Positions 1 through 7,872 of a stretch of 27,324 bases of DNA are shown here, in pieces (positions within the stretch are counted from its first letter, which is position 1; each line of letters begins with the position of its first letter). The DNA lies in the NCBI GenBank assembly GCA_050699035.1, contig JBOHDE010000022.1, forward strand, positions 1 through 27,324. The letters run 5' to 3'. The translations under genes were made by a program, and so were the position numbers. The notes beneath the pieces were generated by a model that was not told the origin of the DNA, made no database searches, and was given only the letters and a program-made list of their open reading frames with translations. The DNA comes from WHTB01 sp050699035. Lineage in GTDB: Bacteria > Actinomycetota > Actinomycetes > Propionibacteriales > Nocardioidaceae.

Positions 1-150
1 GCGGAGGTCGGCAGTGCGGCCGTCATCAGGTTGGTCATTGCCCTGTCGTAGCGGCGCCGCCATCGTCTCCGCCGGGGTGCCCGGTTTCGGGCTTACCGTC
101 GCGAGGCGACGTCACGAAAGGCTGACTTTGTGATGACCGAGTCAAGTTAG
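1..150. other. Left edge, no assignable gene
   Basis: Two short open stretches touch the left edge and neither can be confirmed. On the plus strand a frame is open from base 1 to a TAG at 49-51. On the minus strand an ATG at 36-38 opens a frame that leaves the window after about a dozen codons, starting MTNLMTAALPTSA. The minus-strand option would be a gene starting downstream of the tRNA terminator. A TTGACT hexamer (minus strand, 140-145) could be a -35 element, but I see no convincing -10. Two 5-bp hairpins (79-92 and 98-110) are too weak to call. Confidence 0.25.
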
Positions 151-156
151 AAAGCT

Positions 157-192
157 TTCAGGCTCGGTTCCCCAGAGGGAACCGAGCCTGAA
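157..192 (-). terminator. Strong terminator downstream of initiator tRNA
   Basis: The arms 157-172 and 177-192 form a perfect 16-bp stem closed by a four-base loop. The hairpin lies 5 bp beyond the tRNA 3' end in the direction of tRNA transcription. The bases that follow on the minus strand (AGCTTTCT) are only moderately T-rich. It would end transcripts of the tRNA and any read-through from the upstream membrane-protein cluster. Confidence 0.85.
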
Positions 193-194
193 TT

Positions 195-271
195 TGGTAG
201 CGGGGGCAGGATTTGAACCTGCGACCTCTGGGTTATGAGCCCAGCGAGCTACCGAACTGCTCCACCCCGCG
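195..271 (-). tRNA. Initiator tRNA-fMet (anticodon CAT)
   Basis: The minus strand folds as a 77-nt tRNA including an encoded CCA end (195-197). The acceptor 5' arm is CGCGGGG. The anticodon arm is GGGCTCATAACCC with anticodon CAT, and the T arm reads GGTTCAAATCC. Base 1 is C and base 72 is U, so the first acceptor pair is unpaired. Together with the three G-C pairs around the anticodon, this is the hallmark of bacterial initiator tRNA rather than elongator tRNA-Met. It delivers formyl-methionine to the ribosomal P site. No other tRNA is present in the window. Confidence 0.96.
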
Positions 272-282
272 TCGTAGTGACA

Positions 283-312
283 AGACTACGGGGCGCCCCA
301 CGCCGCAAGCAA
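283..312 (-). promoter_or_regulatory. Candidate promoter of the initiator tRNA
   Basis: On the minus strand TTGCTT (307-312) is followed after 18 bp by TAGTCT (283-288), placing a start just before the tRNA 5' end at 271. The spacing suits a housekeeping sigma factor. The interval between the tRNA and the UPF0182 stop codon (272-329) also contains GC-rich inverted repeats that could partly terminate the upstream operon. Confidence 0.5.
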
Positions 313-329
313 ATCGGCTCGCGGGGCGG

Positions 330-3275
330 TCAGTCCGACGGTGACGCGCTGGGCACGCCCTGTTTCTCCAGCGCCTGCTGGAACAGGTCGCGACCCTCCT
401 CGTACAGCTTGCTCCACTCTTGCAGGTCGCCCGCGCGCAACGCCTCGTCGGCGGCGATGAACTTGTCCCGCGCCTGGGCGAGCAGCTCCTCGGCCGTCTC
501 CCCACCGGCCGGCGGTGACGTCGGCTCGTCGGTCGGCTGGTCGGTGGGCTCGGTTGTCGGCTGGTCGGTCGGCGGTGGGTCGGGCTGGCCCGGCTGGTTC
601 TCGTCGTCGATGCCGGAGTCGGCGCCCAGCACCACCTCGAGCGCCTCGCTCAGGTTCGTGCCGAAGCCGACCTTGTCACCGAACGACGCCAGCACGTACG
701 ACAGCACCGGGTAGTTGCCCTCGCCGGTGTCGCGCTGGGTGTAGACCGGCTGGACGTACAGCAGCCCGTCGCCCACCGGCAGCGTGAGCAGGTTGCCGAA
801 CAGCGCCTGCGCCCCGCGCTGCTGCTTGAACGGGAGCAGCACCTCGGCGATGTCACGGTCGGAGTTGAACGCGTTGGCGACCTGGCCGGGGCCCTGCACC
901 TGGGTGTCGTTGGGCAGCTGCAGGATCCGGATCGTGCCGTAGTCCTCGCTCGCGGCGTTGGCGTCGACCGACATCATGCCGGCCAAGATTTCCCTGCTCT
1001 GCGGGGTGAAAACGCCGGTCAGCGAGAACTCCGCCGCCTTCTGGTCGGGCATCCGCAGCGACAGGTAGAACGGCGGCTGCGAGTTGCCCGGGGACGCCGG
1101 GTCCTCCGGGACCTTCCAGCGGTCATTGCCCTGATAGAAGTCACCCTCGTCGGTGACGTGGTAACGGGTCAGGATCTCCCGCTGCACCTTGAACATGTCC
1201 TCGGGGTAGCGCAGGTGCTCCATCAGCTCGGACGGGATCTCGTCCTTGTCCTGCACCGTCCCGGGGAAGACCTTGCGCCACGCCTGCAGAACCGCGTCGC
1301 CCTCTTCCCATTCGTACATCGTCACACTGCCGTCGTACGCGTCGACGACGGCCTTCACCGAGTTGCGCATGTAGTTGAGCTCGTCGTCCGGTTGCGCGGC
1401 CAGCGCCCGCTGCTCGGTCAGGCTGGTGTCGGTTGCGTCCTCGAGGGAGAGGCGGGTCGACAGTGGGTACGAGTTGCTGGTCGTGTAGCCGTCCACGATC
1501 CACACGATCCGCTCGTTGACGACCGCGGGGTACGGGTCGCCGTCGACGGTCAGCCACGGCGCCACCTTCTCCACCCGCAGCCGTGGCTCACGGTCGTAGA
1601 TGATCTTCGACTCGTCGTTGACCCGGCTCGAGAGCAAGACATTCGGCTGGCGGAACTTCACGGCGTACAACAGTTGGCTGAAGAACCCGCCGACGGGCAC
1701 ACCGGCCTCGCCTTCGTACGTCGAGGTGCGGACCCGCTCGCCCTCGCTCTCGCTGGCCGGCAGCTCCAGCTCGACCGGGCGGCTCCCCTCCGGCGCGCCG
1801 ACGATGGAGTATTCCGGGCCGAGCTCGCCGAAGTAGACCCGTGGCTCGTACGGGCCGAGCCCGCCGTCCGGCGGCCGCCCCGAGTCGGCGAAGCTCGGCT
1901 CACCCTCCGGGGTGCGCCGGTTGCCGTACGCCGCGACCAGGCCGTAGCCGTGGGTGTAGACCGTGTGGTCGTTGTTCCAGTTGCGCTGGTCGTCGGGCAG
2001 GCCGGACAGGTTGAGCTCGCGCAGCGCCACCACCATGTCGCGCTGCTCGCCGTCGATGGTGTAGCGGTCGACGTCGAGGGTGTCGGGCACCCGGTAGAAG
2101 CCGCGCACCTGCTGCAACTGCTCGAACGCCTGCGACACCAGGGTCGGGTCGAGCAGCCGGGTCCCCGGCAGCGCCTCGGCGTCGCCGCGCAGCTGTTCGG
2201 GAGTCAGCGTGGTCTCGGCGTTGTACTCGGCCACCTCGCTGTCCTGCACGCCGTACGCGTCCCGTGTGGAGGTGATGTTGCGGGCGATGTACGGGGCCTC
2301 CTTGTCCGGCTCGGACGGGCGCACCTGGAACTGCTGCACGATGAACGGCCACAGCCCGCCGAGCAGGATCGCCGACAGGATCAGCATGCCGATCGACAGT
2401 CCGGGCAGCATCCAGGTGCGGCGCACGACGTTGGCGAAGAACAGCAGCGCACAGATCACCGCGATCACGGTGAGGATGTTCTTGGCGGGGAGGATGGCGT
2501 TGGCCCCGGTGTAGCTGATCCCGGTGAACAGCTTGCCGTCCTCGATCGCGAGTCCATAGCGGTCCATCCAGTACGCCGCCGCCCGCAGCAGCATGAACAC
2601 GCCGATCAACACCGACAGCTGCACCTGCGCCGCGCCGGACACCTTGTCGGTGGGCGCCTGCAGCGAGATGCCGCCGTAGACGTAGTTGGTCACCGCGACC
2701 GCGATCAGCGACACCACGACGATGGCGAAGCCGAAGCCGATCAGGTAACGCAGGAACGGGTAGTCGAAGACGAAGAACCCGATATCGATCTTGAAGAACT
2801 CGTCCTTCTTGCCGAAGTCCCCGCCGTTGCGCCACAGCAGGAAGTTGCCCCACTGCGAGGACGCGCTCGTGCCGCCGAAGAAGAACATCGCGACGCCGAG
2901 ACCGATCAGGATCAGCCGTCGCACCGGCTCGACGACGTCGCGGTAGCGGTCGAGGCTGCGCTGCTCAGGGGACAGCATCCGGTGCAGCGGCCTGGTCTTG
3001 TACGCCACCACGACATTGCCGACGACGACCACGGCGAGCAGCACGCCGAACACCACGAACAGCAGCGCCTTCGTGCCGAGCAGCTTGCCGAACACGTCTG
3101 CGTGGTCTACCGAGGCGAACCACAGCCGCTCGGTCCACAGGTCGGTGAAGGTCGACCCGACGATCAGCAGGACCAGGACGATGCCGAGGGTCGGCAGCAG
3201 CGCTCGCGGAGCGCGCTGACGTTCCGTCGGTGGCCGCGAACCGAACACCTTGCCTTCGTCGAAAAGCCCACTCAC
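330..3275 (-). CDS. UPF0182 family large membrane protein
   Basis: The 981-residue protein belongs to UPF0182, a family widespread in actinobacteria and represented by M. tuberculosis Rv3193c and Rv0064; its molecular function is unknown. The first ~315 residues contain seven hydrophobic segments (about 27-45, 67-93, 116-136, 173-200, 218-238, 264-285 and 292-313). A large, mostly hydrophilic domain of ~590 residues follows, then a Thr/Pro-rich linker with repeated PTDQPT-like units, and a charged helical tail of ~55 residues. The start is GTG, preceded by GGGAGA at good spacing. It is the last protein gene of a leftward cluster, 20 bp after the PPA1309-family gene. The family is clear; the role is not. 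Confidence 0.93.
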   Translation of the reverse strand: MSGLFDEGKVFGSRPPTERQRAPRALLPTLGIVLVLLIVGSTFTDLWTERLWFASVDHADVFGKLLGTKALLFVVFGVLLAVVVVGNVVVAYKTRPLHRMLSPEQRSLDRYRDVVEPVRRLILIGLGVAMFFFGGTSASSQWGNFLLWRNGGDFGKKDEFFKIDIGFFVFDYPFLRYLIGFGFAIVVVSLIAVAVTNYVYGGISLQAPTDKVSGAAQVQLSVLIGVFMLLRAAAYWMDRYGLAIEDGKLFTGISYTGANAILPAKNILTVIAVICALLFFANVVRRTWMLPGLSIGMLILSAILLGGLWPFIVQQFQVRPSEPDKEAPYIARNITSTRDAYGVQDSEVAEYNAETTLTPEQLRGDAEALPGTRLLDPTLVSQAFEQLQQVRGFYRVPDTLDVDRYTIDGEQRDMVVALRELNLSGLPDDQRNWNNDHTVYTHGYGLVAAYGNRRTPEGEPSFADSGRPPDGGLGPYEPRVYFGELGPEYSIVGAPEGSRPVELELPASESEGERVRTSTYEGEAGVPVGGFFSQLLYAVKFRQPNVLLSSRVNDESKIIYDREPRLRVEKVAPWLTVDGDPYPAVVNERIVWIVDGYTTSNSYPLSTRLSLEDATDTSLTEQRALAAQPDDELNYMRNSVKAVVDAYDGSVTMYEWEEGDAVLQAWRKVFPGTVQDKDEIPSELMEHLRYPEDMFKVQREILTRYHVTDEGDFYQGNDRWKVPEDPASPGNSQPPFYLSLRMPDQKAAEFSLTGVFTPQSREILAGMMSVDANAASEDYGTIRILQLPNDTQVQGPGQVANAFNSDRDIAEVLLPFKQQRGAQALFGNLLTLPVGDGLLYVQPVYTQRDTGEGNYPVLSYVLASFGDKVGFGTNLSEALEVVLGADSGIDDENQPGQPDPPPTDQPTTEPTDQPTDEPTSPPAGGETAEELLAQARDKFIAADEALRAGDLQEWSKLYEEGRDLFQQALEKQGVPSASPSD

Positions 3276-3295
3276 GCGCCCAGTCTCCCTTAGTC

Positions 3296-3829
3296 CTAGT
3301 CCTCGAGCGTTTCGTGCAGCAGTCTGGCCAGCTCAGGAACCAGGTCGGGCCCCTGCACAAGGGCTCCCTCATGGCTTCGAACGCGCAGGACACAGTGTTG
3401 AGTTCCATCCCGCGAGACGCCGACCGCCATCCGCACCTCGTGCCGGTCCGGGTGGCTGCCGGCATACTCCTGCGCCGCTGCCGGGTCGTCGGGCAGATCT
3501 GCCTCGGCCTCGGTCGGCAGCGTCAGGCGCTCGAGTACGGCGGCACAGCCGGTGACCTGCGGCGGCCACATGATCCGGGCCAGTGTCTCCTCCAACGGCG
3601 TGTCCAACGGAAGCTGATCCTGCTCGACCGGTGTCAGCGTGCCAGCCGCCGTCGTGGCGTCGAGACCGAGCTGCTCGGCCAGGGCCGGCTCGCCGGCCAT
3701 CAGCTCGTCGGTCGGCACCAGAGCATACAGCCGGGGCGGACTGTCCCAGCCGCTCTCCTGGGCATGTGCCTCCACCTCGACCACCGCGCGCGCCAACGGC
3801 CCGAGTGGGTCGGCGACCTCATCGCTCAC
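3296..3829 (-). CDS. PPA1309 family protein
   Basis: This 177-residue acidic soluble protein resembles the PPA1309 family, an actinobacterial family of unknown function usually found beside the PDZ/Lon-like protease gene. It has no membrane segment, signal peptide or obvious catalytic motif. The central part contains TPVEQDQLP and LARIMWPPQVTGCAAVLE, and the C-terminal third holds the basic HPDRHEVRMAVGVSRDG stretch, which looks like the conserved core. The GTG start is preceded by AGGAG at suitable distance. It lies 21 bp after the protease gene and 20 bp before the UPF0182 gene, so co-transcription is likely. A functional link with the membrane neighbours is inference from position only. 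Confidence 0.85.
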   Translation of the reverse strand: MSDEVADPLGPLARAVVEVEAHAQESGWDSPPRLYALVPTDELMAGEPALAEQLGLDATTAAGTLTPVEQDQLPLDTPLEETLARIMWPPQVTGCAAVLERLTLPTEAEADLPDDPAAAQEYAGSHPDRHEVRMAVGVSRDGTQHCVLRVRSHEGALVQGPDLVPELARLLHETLED

Positions 3830-3850
3830 CGGATCTCCTCACCTGCCGGG

Positions 3851-4906
3851 TCAGCTCCTGCACGCGGGCACGTCGGCGTCACGATCTTCGGCCAGCGCCT
3901 CGACCGCATCGCGCGCCTCGGCGAGCGTCGCGACCCGCACCAGCTCGAGGTCGTCGGCCCGGTCGGAGTGCACGGCCTCGGCACAGTTGTCGGCGGGCAC
4001 CAAGAAGACGTCGGCACCGGCATCATCGGCGCCGGCGATCTTCTGCTGGATGCCGCCGATCGGGCCGACCTCCCCGGTGTTGGCGATCTCCCCGGTGCCG
4101 GCGACATGCAGCCCTCCGGTCATCGGGCCGGGGGTCAGCTTGTCGACGATGGCCAACGAGAACATCAGCCCGGCACTCGGCCCGCCGATCCGGTCACCGA
4201 GCTCGATGCTGATCTCGAACGGCAGCCGTGGCGCGTCGCCGACCTGGATGCCCACCACGGTGCGGTCGGCGTCCTCGGGAGACGGTCCGGTCGGCGTGAC
4301 GACCCGCCGCTCCTTGCCGTCACGACGGATGGTCAGTGTCGCGTCCTCACCGGGGTCGATGCTCTGCAGCAGCTCACCGACCTGCGCCGCCTTGTCGACC
4401 GGCTCTGTGCCTACCTTGACGATCACGTCGTCCTTGCGGAGCGTGCCCTTGGCCGGCGCGTCGTCGAAGACCTGCGCGACGGTGACGTCGAACGTCAGGT
4501 CGTACTCGAGCTCGGTCAGGGCCGCCACCTCGGCCGCGCTCTGCGACGACGTCATCTCCAGCGAGCTCTGCTCCTCGGCCTGCTCCGCGGTCTGCTTCTC
4601 GGGATACACGACCTCGCGCGGGAGTACGGCCCGGTCCGGGTCGAACCACGCGGTCACCGCCTCGGCCAGCGACAGCCGCGCGTTCGGGGCGGTGACCGAG
4701 ACGGTCGTCAGGTCGAGCTGTCCCTTGGTGGGGTACTGCTTCTCACCGCTGATCGCGACGATCTGCTGACCGTCGACCTTGCCGAGCGTGTCCTGCACCG
4801 GCCCGGGACGCATCGCGACGTACGGCACCGGCCGCATCGCCGCCACGGCGACGAGCGCGACCAGCATCAACCCCGCGGTCACCAGGGTCAGCGTGCGGCG
4901 ACTCAT
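3851..4906 (-). CDS. PDZ and Lon-like (S16) membrane-anchored protease, YlbL type
   Basis: The 351-residue protein has one N-terminal membrane anchor (about 7-25), a PDZ domain (about 138-200) and a C-terminal Lon-type serine protease domain (about 225-345). The catalytic Ser is S244 in GGPSAG and the Lys is K289 in GGIQQKIAGA, so the Ser-Lys dyad is intact. There is no AAA ATPase domain, as in the YlbL group and M. tuberculosis Rv3194c. It is predicted to act outside the cytoplasmic membrane, with PDZ binding exposed C-termini of substrates; that role is inferred from the architecture. The start is ATG. It lies 12 bp after the small membrane protein gene and 21 bp before the PPA1309 gene. 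Confidence 0.93.
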   Translation of the reverse strand: MSRRTLTLVTAGLMLVALVAVAAMRPVPYVAMRPGPVQDTLGKVDGQQIVAISGEKQYPTKGQLDLTTVSVTAPNARLSLAEAVTAWFDPDRAVLPREVVYPEKQTAEQAEEQSSLEMTSSQSAAEVAALTELEYDLTFDVTVAQVFDDAPAKGTLRKDDVIVKVGTEPVDKAAQVGELLQSIDPGEDATLTIRRDGKERRVVTPTGPSPEDADRTVVGIQVGDAPRLPFEISIELGDRIGGPSAGLMFSLAIVDKLTPGPMTGGLHVAGTGEIANTGEVGPIGGIQQKIAGADDAGADVFLVPADNCAEAVHSDRADDLELVRVATLAEARDAVEALAEDRDADVPACRS

Positions 4907-4918
4907 CCGGGAAGCCTC

Positions 4919-5182
4919 TCACCGCCGCGAGTCGCGGGTGGGGCCGGGTGCGCCGGCAGTGCCCCTGCGTACGGCGACGCCGCTCACCCGCCCGAGCGCG
5001 GCGGGCGGCACCCGACGGCCGGCACCCGGGTGCGGCTTCTGCAGCGCAGTCGCGAACCGTTCGTACGCCGCGTCCGAGTCCCGCTGGCTCGGCGGACGCT
5101 CCGGGCGGCCGGCCCAGGCGGCCCACACCATCGCCACCAGCGTCACGCCGACGGGGAACGCGAGCCACCACAGGATCTCCAC
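4919..5182 (-). CDS. Small single-pass membrane protein, unknown function
   Basis: This 87-residue protein has one N-terminal hydrophobic segment (about 3-24), followed by an Arg/Pro-rich cytoplasmic-type tail. An amphipathic stretch DSDAAYERFATALQK (about 36-50) is the only ordered-looking part of the tail. The chosen start is GTG, and no strong ribosome-binding site precedes it, so the exact start is uncertain. It sits 12 bp upstream of the protease gene in the same direction. I do not recognise a named family. Its position and membrane character suggest a partner of the protease cluster, which is inference. Confidence 0.65.
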   Translation of the reverse strand: MEILWWLAFPVGVTLVAMVWAAWAGRPERPPSQRDSDAAYERFATALQKPHPGAGRRVPPAALGRVSGVAVRRGTAGAPGPTRDSRR

Positions 5183-5244
5183 GCAGCAAGGCTAGGGCTC
5201 GCCTCGCCACCGCCCAAGCCGCCACACCCGGTGCCGGTGCAGCG

Positions 5245-5670
5245 TCAGGGAGTGCCGACCCACTCCTCGCTGCCGTCGGTGAAGATCTGGTGCTTCCAGA
5301 TCGGCACCGTCGACTTGAGGTCGTCGATCAGCATCCGGCAGGCGTCGAACGCCGCGCCCCGGTGCGCACAGGACACCGCCACCACGACCGCGAGGTCACC
5401 GATGGCGAGACTGCCGACGCGATGCACTGCGGCGAGCCCGAGCACCGGGTGCGTCGAGCAGACCTGCTCGGCGACCGAGCGCATCACGTCGTCGACCGTC
5501 GGGTGGGCGGAGTAGTCGAGCCGGGCCACGTCACGGTCGGAGTCATGGTCGCGAACCGTGCCGACGAACGTTGCAACGCCGCCTGCCCGCGGGTCGGCGA
5601 CCGCCGCCATCACCTCGTCGACCGAGAGCGGGGTCTCGCGAATGTCGAGTAGCCTGATCTGGTCGGACAC
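5245..5670 (-). CDS. moaE: Molybdopterin synthase catalytic subunit MoaE
   Basis: MoaE transfers sulfur from thiocarboxylated MoaD to precursor Z (cPMP), making the dithiolene of molybdopterin. The 141-residue length fits the family. Conserved features are FVGTVRD (35-41), HRVGSLAIGD (83-92), the HR pair at 103-104 and LKSTVPIWK, with the two catalytic-site lysines K119 and K126. The start is GTG with a weak ribosome-binding site. No moaD or other molybdenum-cofactor gene lies in the window, so its MoaD partner must be encoded elsewhere. The gene is 9 bp after the WYL regulator and 62 bp before the small membrane protein gene. Confidence 0.95.
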   Translation of the reverse strand: MSDQIRLLDIRETPLSVDEVMAAVADPRAGGVATFVGTVRDHDSDRDVARLDYSAHPTVDDVMRSVAEQVCSTHPVLGLAAVHRVGSLAIGDLAVVVAVSCAHRGAAFDACRMLIDDLKSTVPIWKHQIFTDGSEEWVGTP

Positions 5671-5679
5671 GCTCGCAGC

Positions 5680-6636
5680 CTAGCGGCCGGTGGCGCGGTT
5701 CAGCCGGTCGACGACGGTGCCGAGGTGGTCGACGAGCTCCTCGGGTTCGTGGATGTCGAAGTCGAACCCGAGCAGCGCGACATAGACGCCGAGCTGGTCC
5801 AGCGAGTTCGAGCCGACGTGGAGCGTGCAGCTGTGCTCGTCGATCGGCTCGACCCGGCCGGAGGTCGGCGTCACGATGTCTCGCACCTCGGCCGCTGACG
5901 CGTGCATCGTGAACCGGCCCCGGTAGCGGTAGACAGAGGTCGAGATGCCGGTCGACGTACGGGTCGCGACCTCGTCGTCGGACAGCTCGCGCGGCGTGAA
6001 ACGGGGACCGGTGGGCGTGCGCGGCTTGAGCCGGTCGACGCGGAACGTGCGCCAGTCCTCCCGGTCGAGGTCCCAGGCGACGAGATACCAGCGCCGTCCG
6101 GTGTGGACCAGCCGGTGTGGTTCCGTCTTCCGCTGGCTCGGCAGCCCGGCCGTGTCGAAGTAGTCGAACCGCAGTTGCTCGTTGTCGCGACAAGCCGCGG
6201 CCACCGCGGTCAGCACCCCGGGGTCGACGGTCGGCACCGAGCCGAACAGCGGAACGGTGACCGAGTGCAGGCTACTCACCCGGTGCCGGAGCCGCGACGG
6301 CAGCAACTGCTCGAGCTTGGTGAGCGCGCGCACCGACGTCTCCTCGATCCCGGCGACCGAGCCACCGGCCGCCGTCCGCAGTCCGACGGCCACCGCCACC
6401 GCCTCGTCGTCGTCGAGCAGCAGCGGTGGTAGCGAGACACCAGCACCCAGCCGGTACCCGCCGGCGGCACCGTACGTCGCGTTGACCGGGTAGCCGAGAC
6501 TGCGCAGCTTGTCGACGTCGCGCCGCACCGTTCGCGGTGTGACGCCGAGCCGCTCGGCGAGCTGCCCGCTGGTCCAGTCACGATGCGTCTGCAGCAGCGT
6601 CAGCAGCCGCAGCAGCCGCGCCGAGGTCGCCAACAT
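5680..6636 (-). CDS. WYL-domain HTH transcriptional regulator (YafY/DeoR-like)
   Basis: The 318-residue protein has an N-terminal winged helix-turn-helix (about 4-55, with LAERLGVTPRTVRRDVDKL), a WYL domain (about 140-210, with W183-Y184-L185 in RRWYLVAWDL) and a C-terminal extension (about 230-318). WYL domains sense ligands, often nucleic acids or small molecules. I chose ATG at 6636 because the helix-turn-helix begins right after it; the same frame stays open far upstream, but that part overlaps the divergent epoxide hydrolase gene. It is divergent from that gene across 63 bp, so control of it and of itself is plausible. The ligand is unknown. Confidence 0.92.
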   Translation of the reverse strand: MLATSARLLRLLTLLQTHRDWTSGQLAERLGVTPRTVRRDVDKLRSLGYPVNATYGAAGGYRLGAGVSLPPLLLDDDEAVAVAVGLRTAAGGSVAGIEETSVRALTKLEQLLPSRLRHRVSSLHSVTVPLFGSVPTVDPGVLTAVAAACRDNEQLRFDYFDTAGLPSQRKTEPHRLVHTGRRWYLVAWDLDREDWRTFRVDRLKPRTPTGPRFTPRELSDDEVATRTSTGISTSVYRYRGRFTMHASAAEVRDIVTPTSGRVEPIDEHSCTLHVGSNSLDQLGVYVALLGFDFDIHEPEELVDHLGTVVDRLNRATGR

Positions 6637-6699
6637 GTCCTGAAGTCTGGCAGATAAAGCGGACGGAACCTGTCCTGATTGGTCGATAGCGTTTCTGCC
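6636..6699. promoter_or_regulatory. Divergent control region with repeated TGTCCTGA
   Basis: The intergenic stretch between the WYL regulator and the epoxide hydrolase carries the octamer TGTCCTGA twice on the plus strand, at 6636-6643 and 6671-6678, 35 bp apart. The first copy overlaps the regulator start codon. The second copy is also the right half of an imperfect palindrome, GGACGGAACCTGTCC (6661-6675). Such paired sites are expected for a self-regulating WYL repressor. No clear Shine-Dalgarno precedes the epoxide hydrolase ATG. Confidence 0.4.
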
Positions 6700-7863
6700 A
6701 TGGAGACCACAGAGATCAGGCCCTTCCGCGTCGACGTCCCGCAGCCAGACCTCGACGACCTGACGGCCCGGCTGGCCAACACCCGGTGGCCGGCCGAGCT
6801 GGCCGGCGCCGGGTGGGAGCGAGGCGTCCCGACCGGCTACCTCAAGGAGCTCGCCGAGCACTGGCAGCACACGTTCGACTGGCGCGCCCACGAGGCGGCG
6901 CTCAACGCGTACCCCCAGTTCGTCACCGCGATCGACGGCGCGGACGTCCACTTCCTGCACGTCCTGTCGCCCGAGGCCGACGCGACGCCGCTGCTGCTGG
7001 TGCACGGCTGGCCGGGGTCGGTGCTCGAGTTCCTCGACGTGATCGGGCCGCTGACCGACCCGCGCGCCCACGGCGGCGACCCGAGCGTCGCGTTCCACCT
7101 GGTGATCCCCTCGCTGCCCGGCCACGGGTTCTCCGGTCCGGTGCCCGAGACCGGCTGGACCGACGGACGCGCGGCGGCGGCGCTGACCGAGCTGATGGCG
7201 AGGCTCGGGTACGAGAGGTACGGCGTGCAGGGCGGCGACATCGGTGCCTTCATCGCCCCGCAGATGGCTCGGATGGCCCCCGACAAGGTGGTCGGCGTGC
7301 ACGTCAACGCGCTGACGACGTTCCCGACCGGCGACCCGGAGGACATGGCGACGCTGACCGAGTCCGAGCAGCAGCGGCTCGCCGCGTTCAAGAGGTTCCA
7401 GGACGACCAGATGGGATACATGAACCAGCAGGGCACCCGGCCGCTGACCGTGACGTACGGGCTGACCGACTCCCCGGTGGGCCAACTGGCCTGGATCATC
7501 GAGAAGTTCAAGGAGTGGACCGACCCGGCAAACGAGCTGCCCGAGGACGCCGTCGACCGCGACCGCCTGCTTGCCAACGTCAGCGTCTACTGGTTCACGG
7601 GCACAGCGGGCTCGTCCGCGAACGGCTACTACGAGCGGTTCCACGACCAGGCGATGTGGATGCCGGTCGAGAAGTCGTCGGTGCCGACCGCCGTCGCTGT
7701 CTTCCCGCCGGACGTGGCGATCCGCCGGTTCGCGGAGAAGAACGAGACGATCGTGCGCTGGACCGAGTTCGACCGAGGCGGCCACTTCGCCGCGCTGGAG
7801 ACGCCCGACCTGCTGGTCGGAGACCTACGAGAGTTCTTCGGCTCTCTTGCTCCTGCGACGTAG
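6700..7863 (+). CDS. Epoxide hydrolase (alpha/beta hydrolase with EHN domain)
   Basis: The enzyme is predicted to open epoxides to diols through a covalent aspartyl ester. The 387-residue protein starts with the epoxide-hydrolase N-terminal domain (about 5-110). It then shows the oxyanion motif HGWPG (102-106), the nucleophile D180 in VQGGDIGA and the catalytic base H362 in GGHFAALE. There is no signal peptide, so it is probably cytosolic. I chose ATG at 6700; a TTG 21 bp upstream is in frame but less likely. It is divergent from the WYL regulator and ends 9 bp before the metalloprotease gene. The physiological substrate cannot be read from the sequence. Confidence 0.93.
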   Translation: METTEIRPFRVDVPQPDLDDLTARLANTRWPAELAGAGWERGVPTGYLKELAEHWQHTFDWRAHEAALNAYPQFVTAIDGADVHFLHVLSPEADATPLLLVHGWPGSVLEFLDVIGPLTDPRAHGGDPSVAFHLVIPSLPGHGFSGPVPETGWTDGRAAAALTELMARLGYERYGVQGGDIGAFIAPQMARMAPDKVVGVHVNALTTFPTGDPEDMATLTESEQQRLAAFKRFQDDQMGYMNQQGTRPLTVTYGLTDSPVGQLAWIIEKFKEWTDPANELPEDAVDRDRLLANVSVYWFTGTAGSSANGYYERFHDQAMWMPVEKSSVPTAVAVFPPDVAIRRFAEKNETIVRWTEFDRGGHFAALETPDLLVGDLREFFGSLAPAT

Positions 7864-7872
7864 GTTGGGTGC

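Noticed and set aside
1158..3293. A 711-codon plus-strand frame opposite the UPF0182 gene
   Set aside because: It mirrors the third-codon GC bias of the real gene. The translation is rich in Arg, His and Val without domains, while the opposite strand encodes a clear family protein.
6637..7785. Upstream extension of the WYL regulator frame
   Set aside because: The extension is antisense to the intact epoxide hydrolase, and the helix-turn-helix begins at the ATG at 6636.
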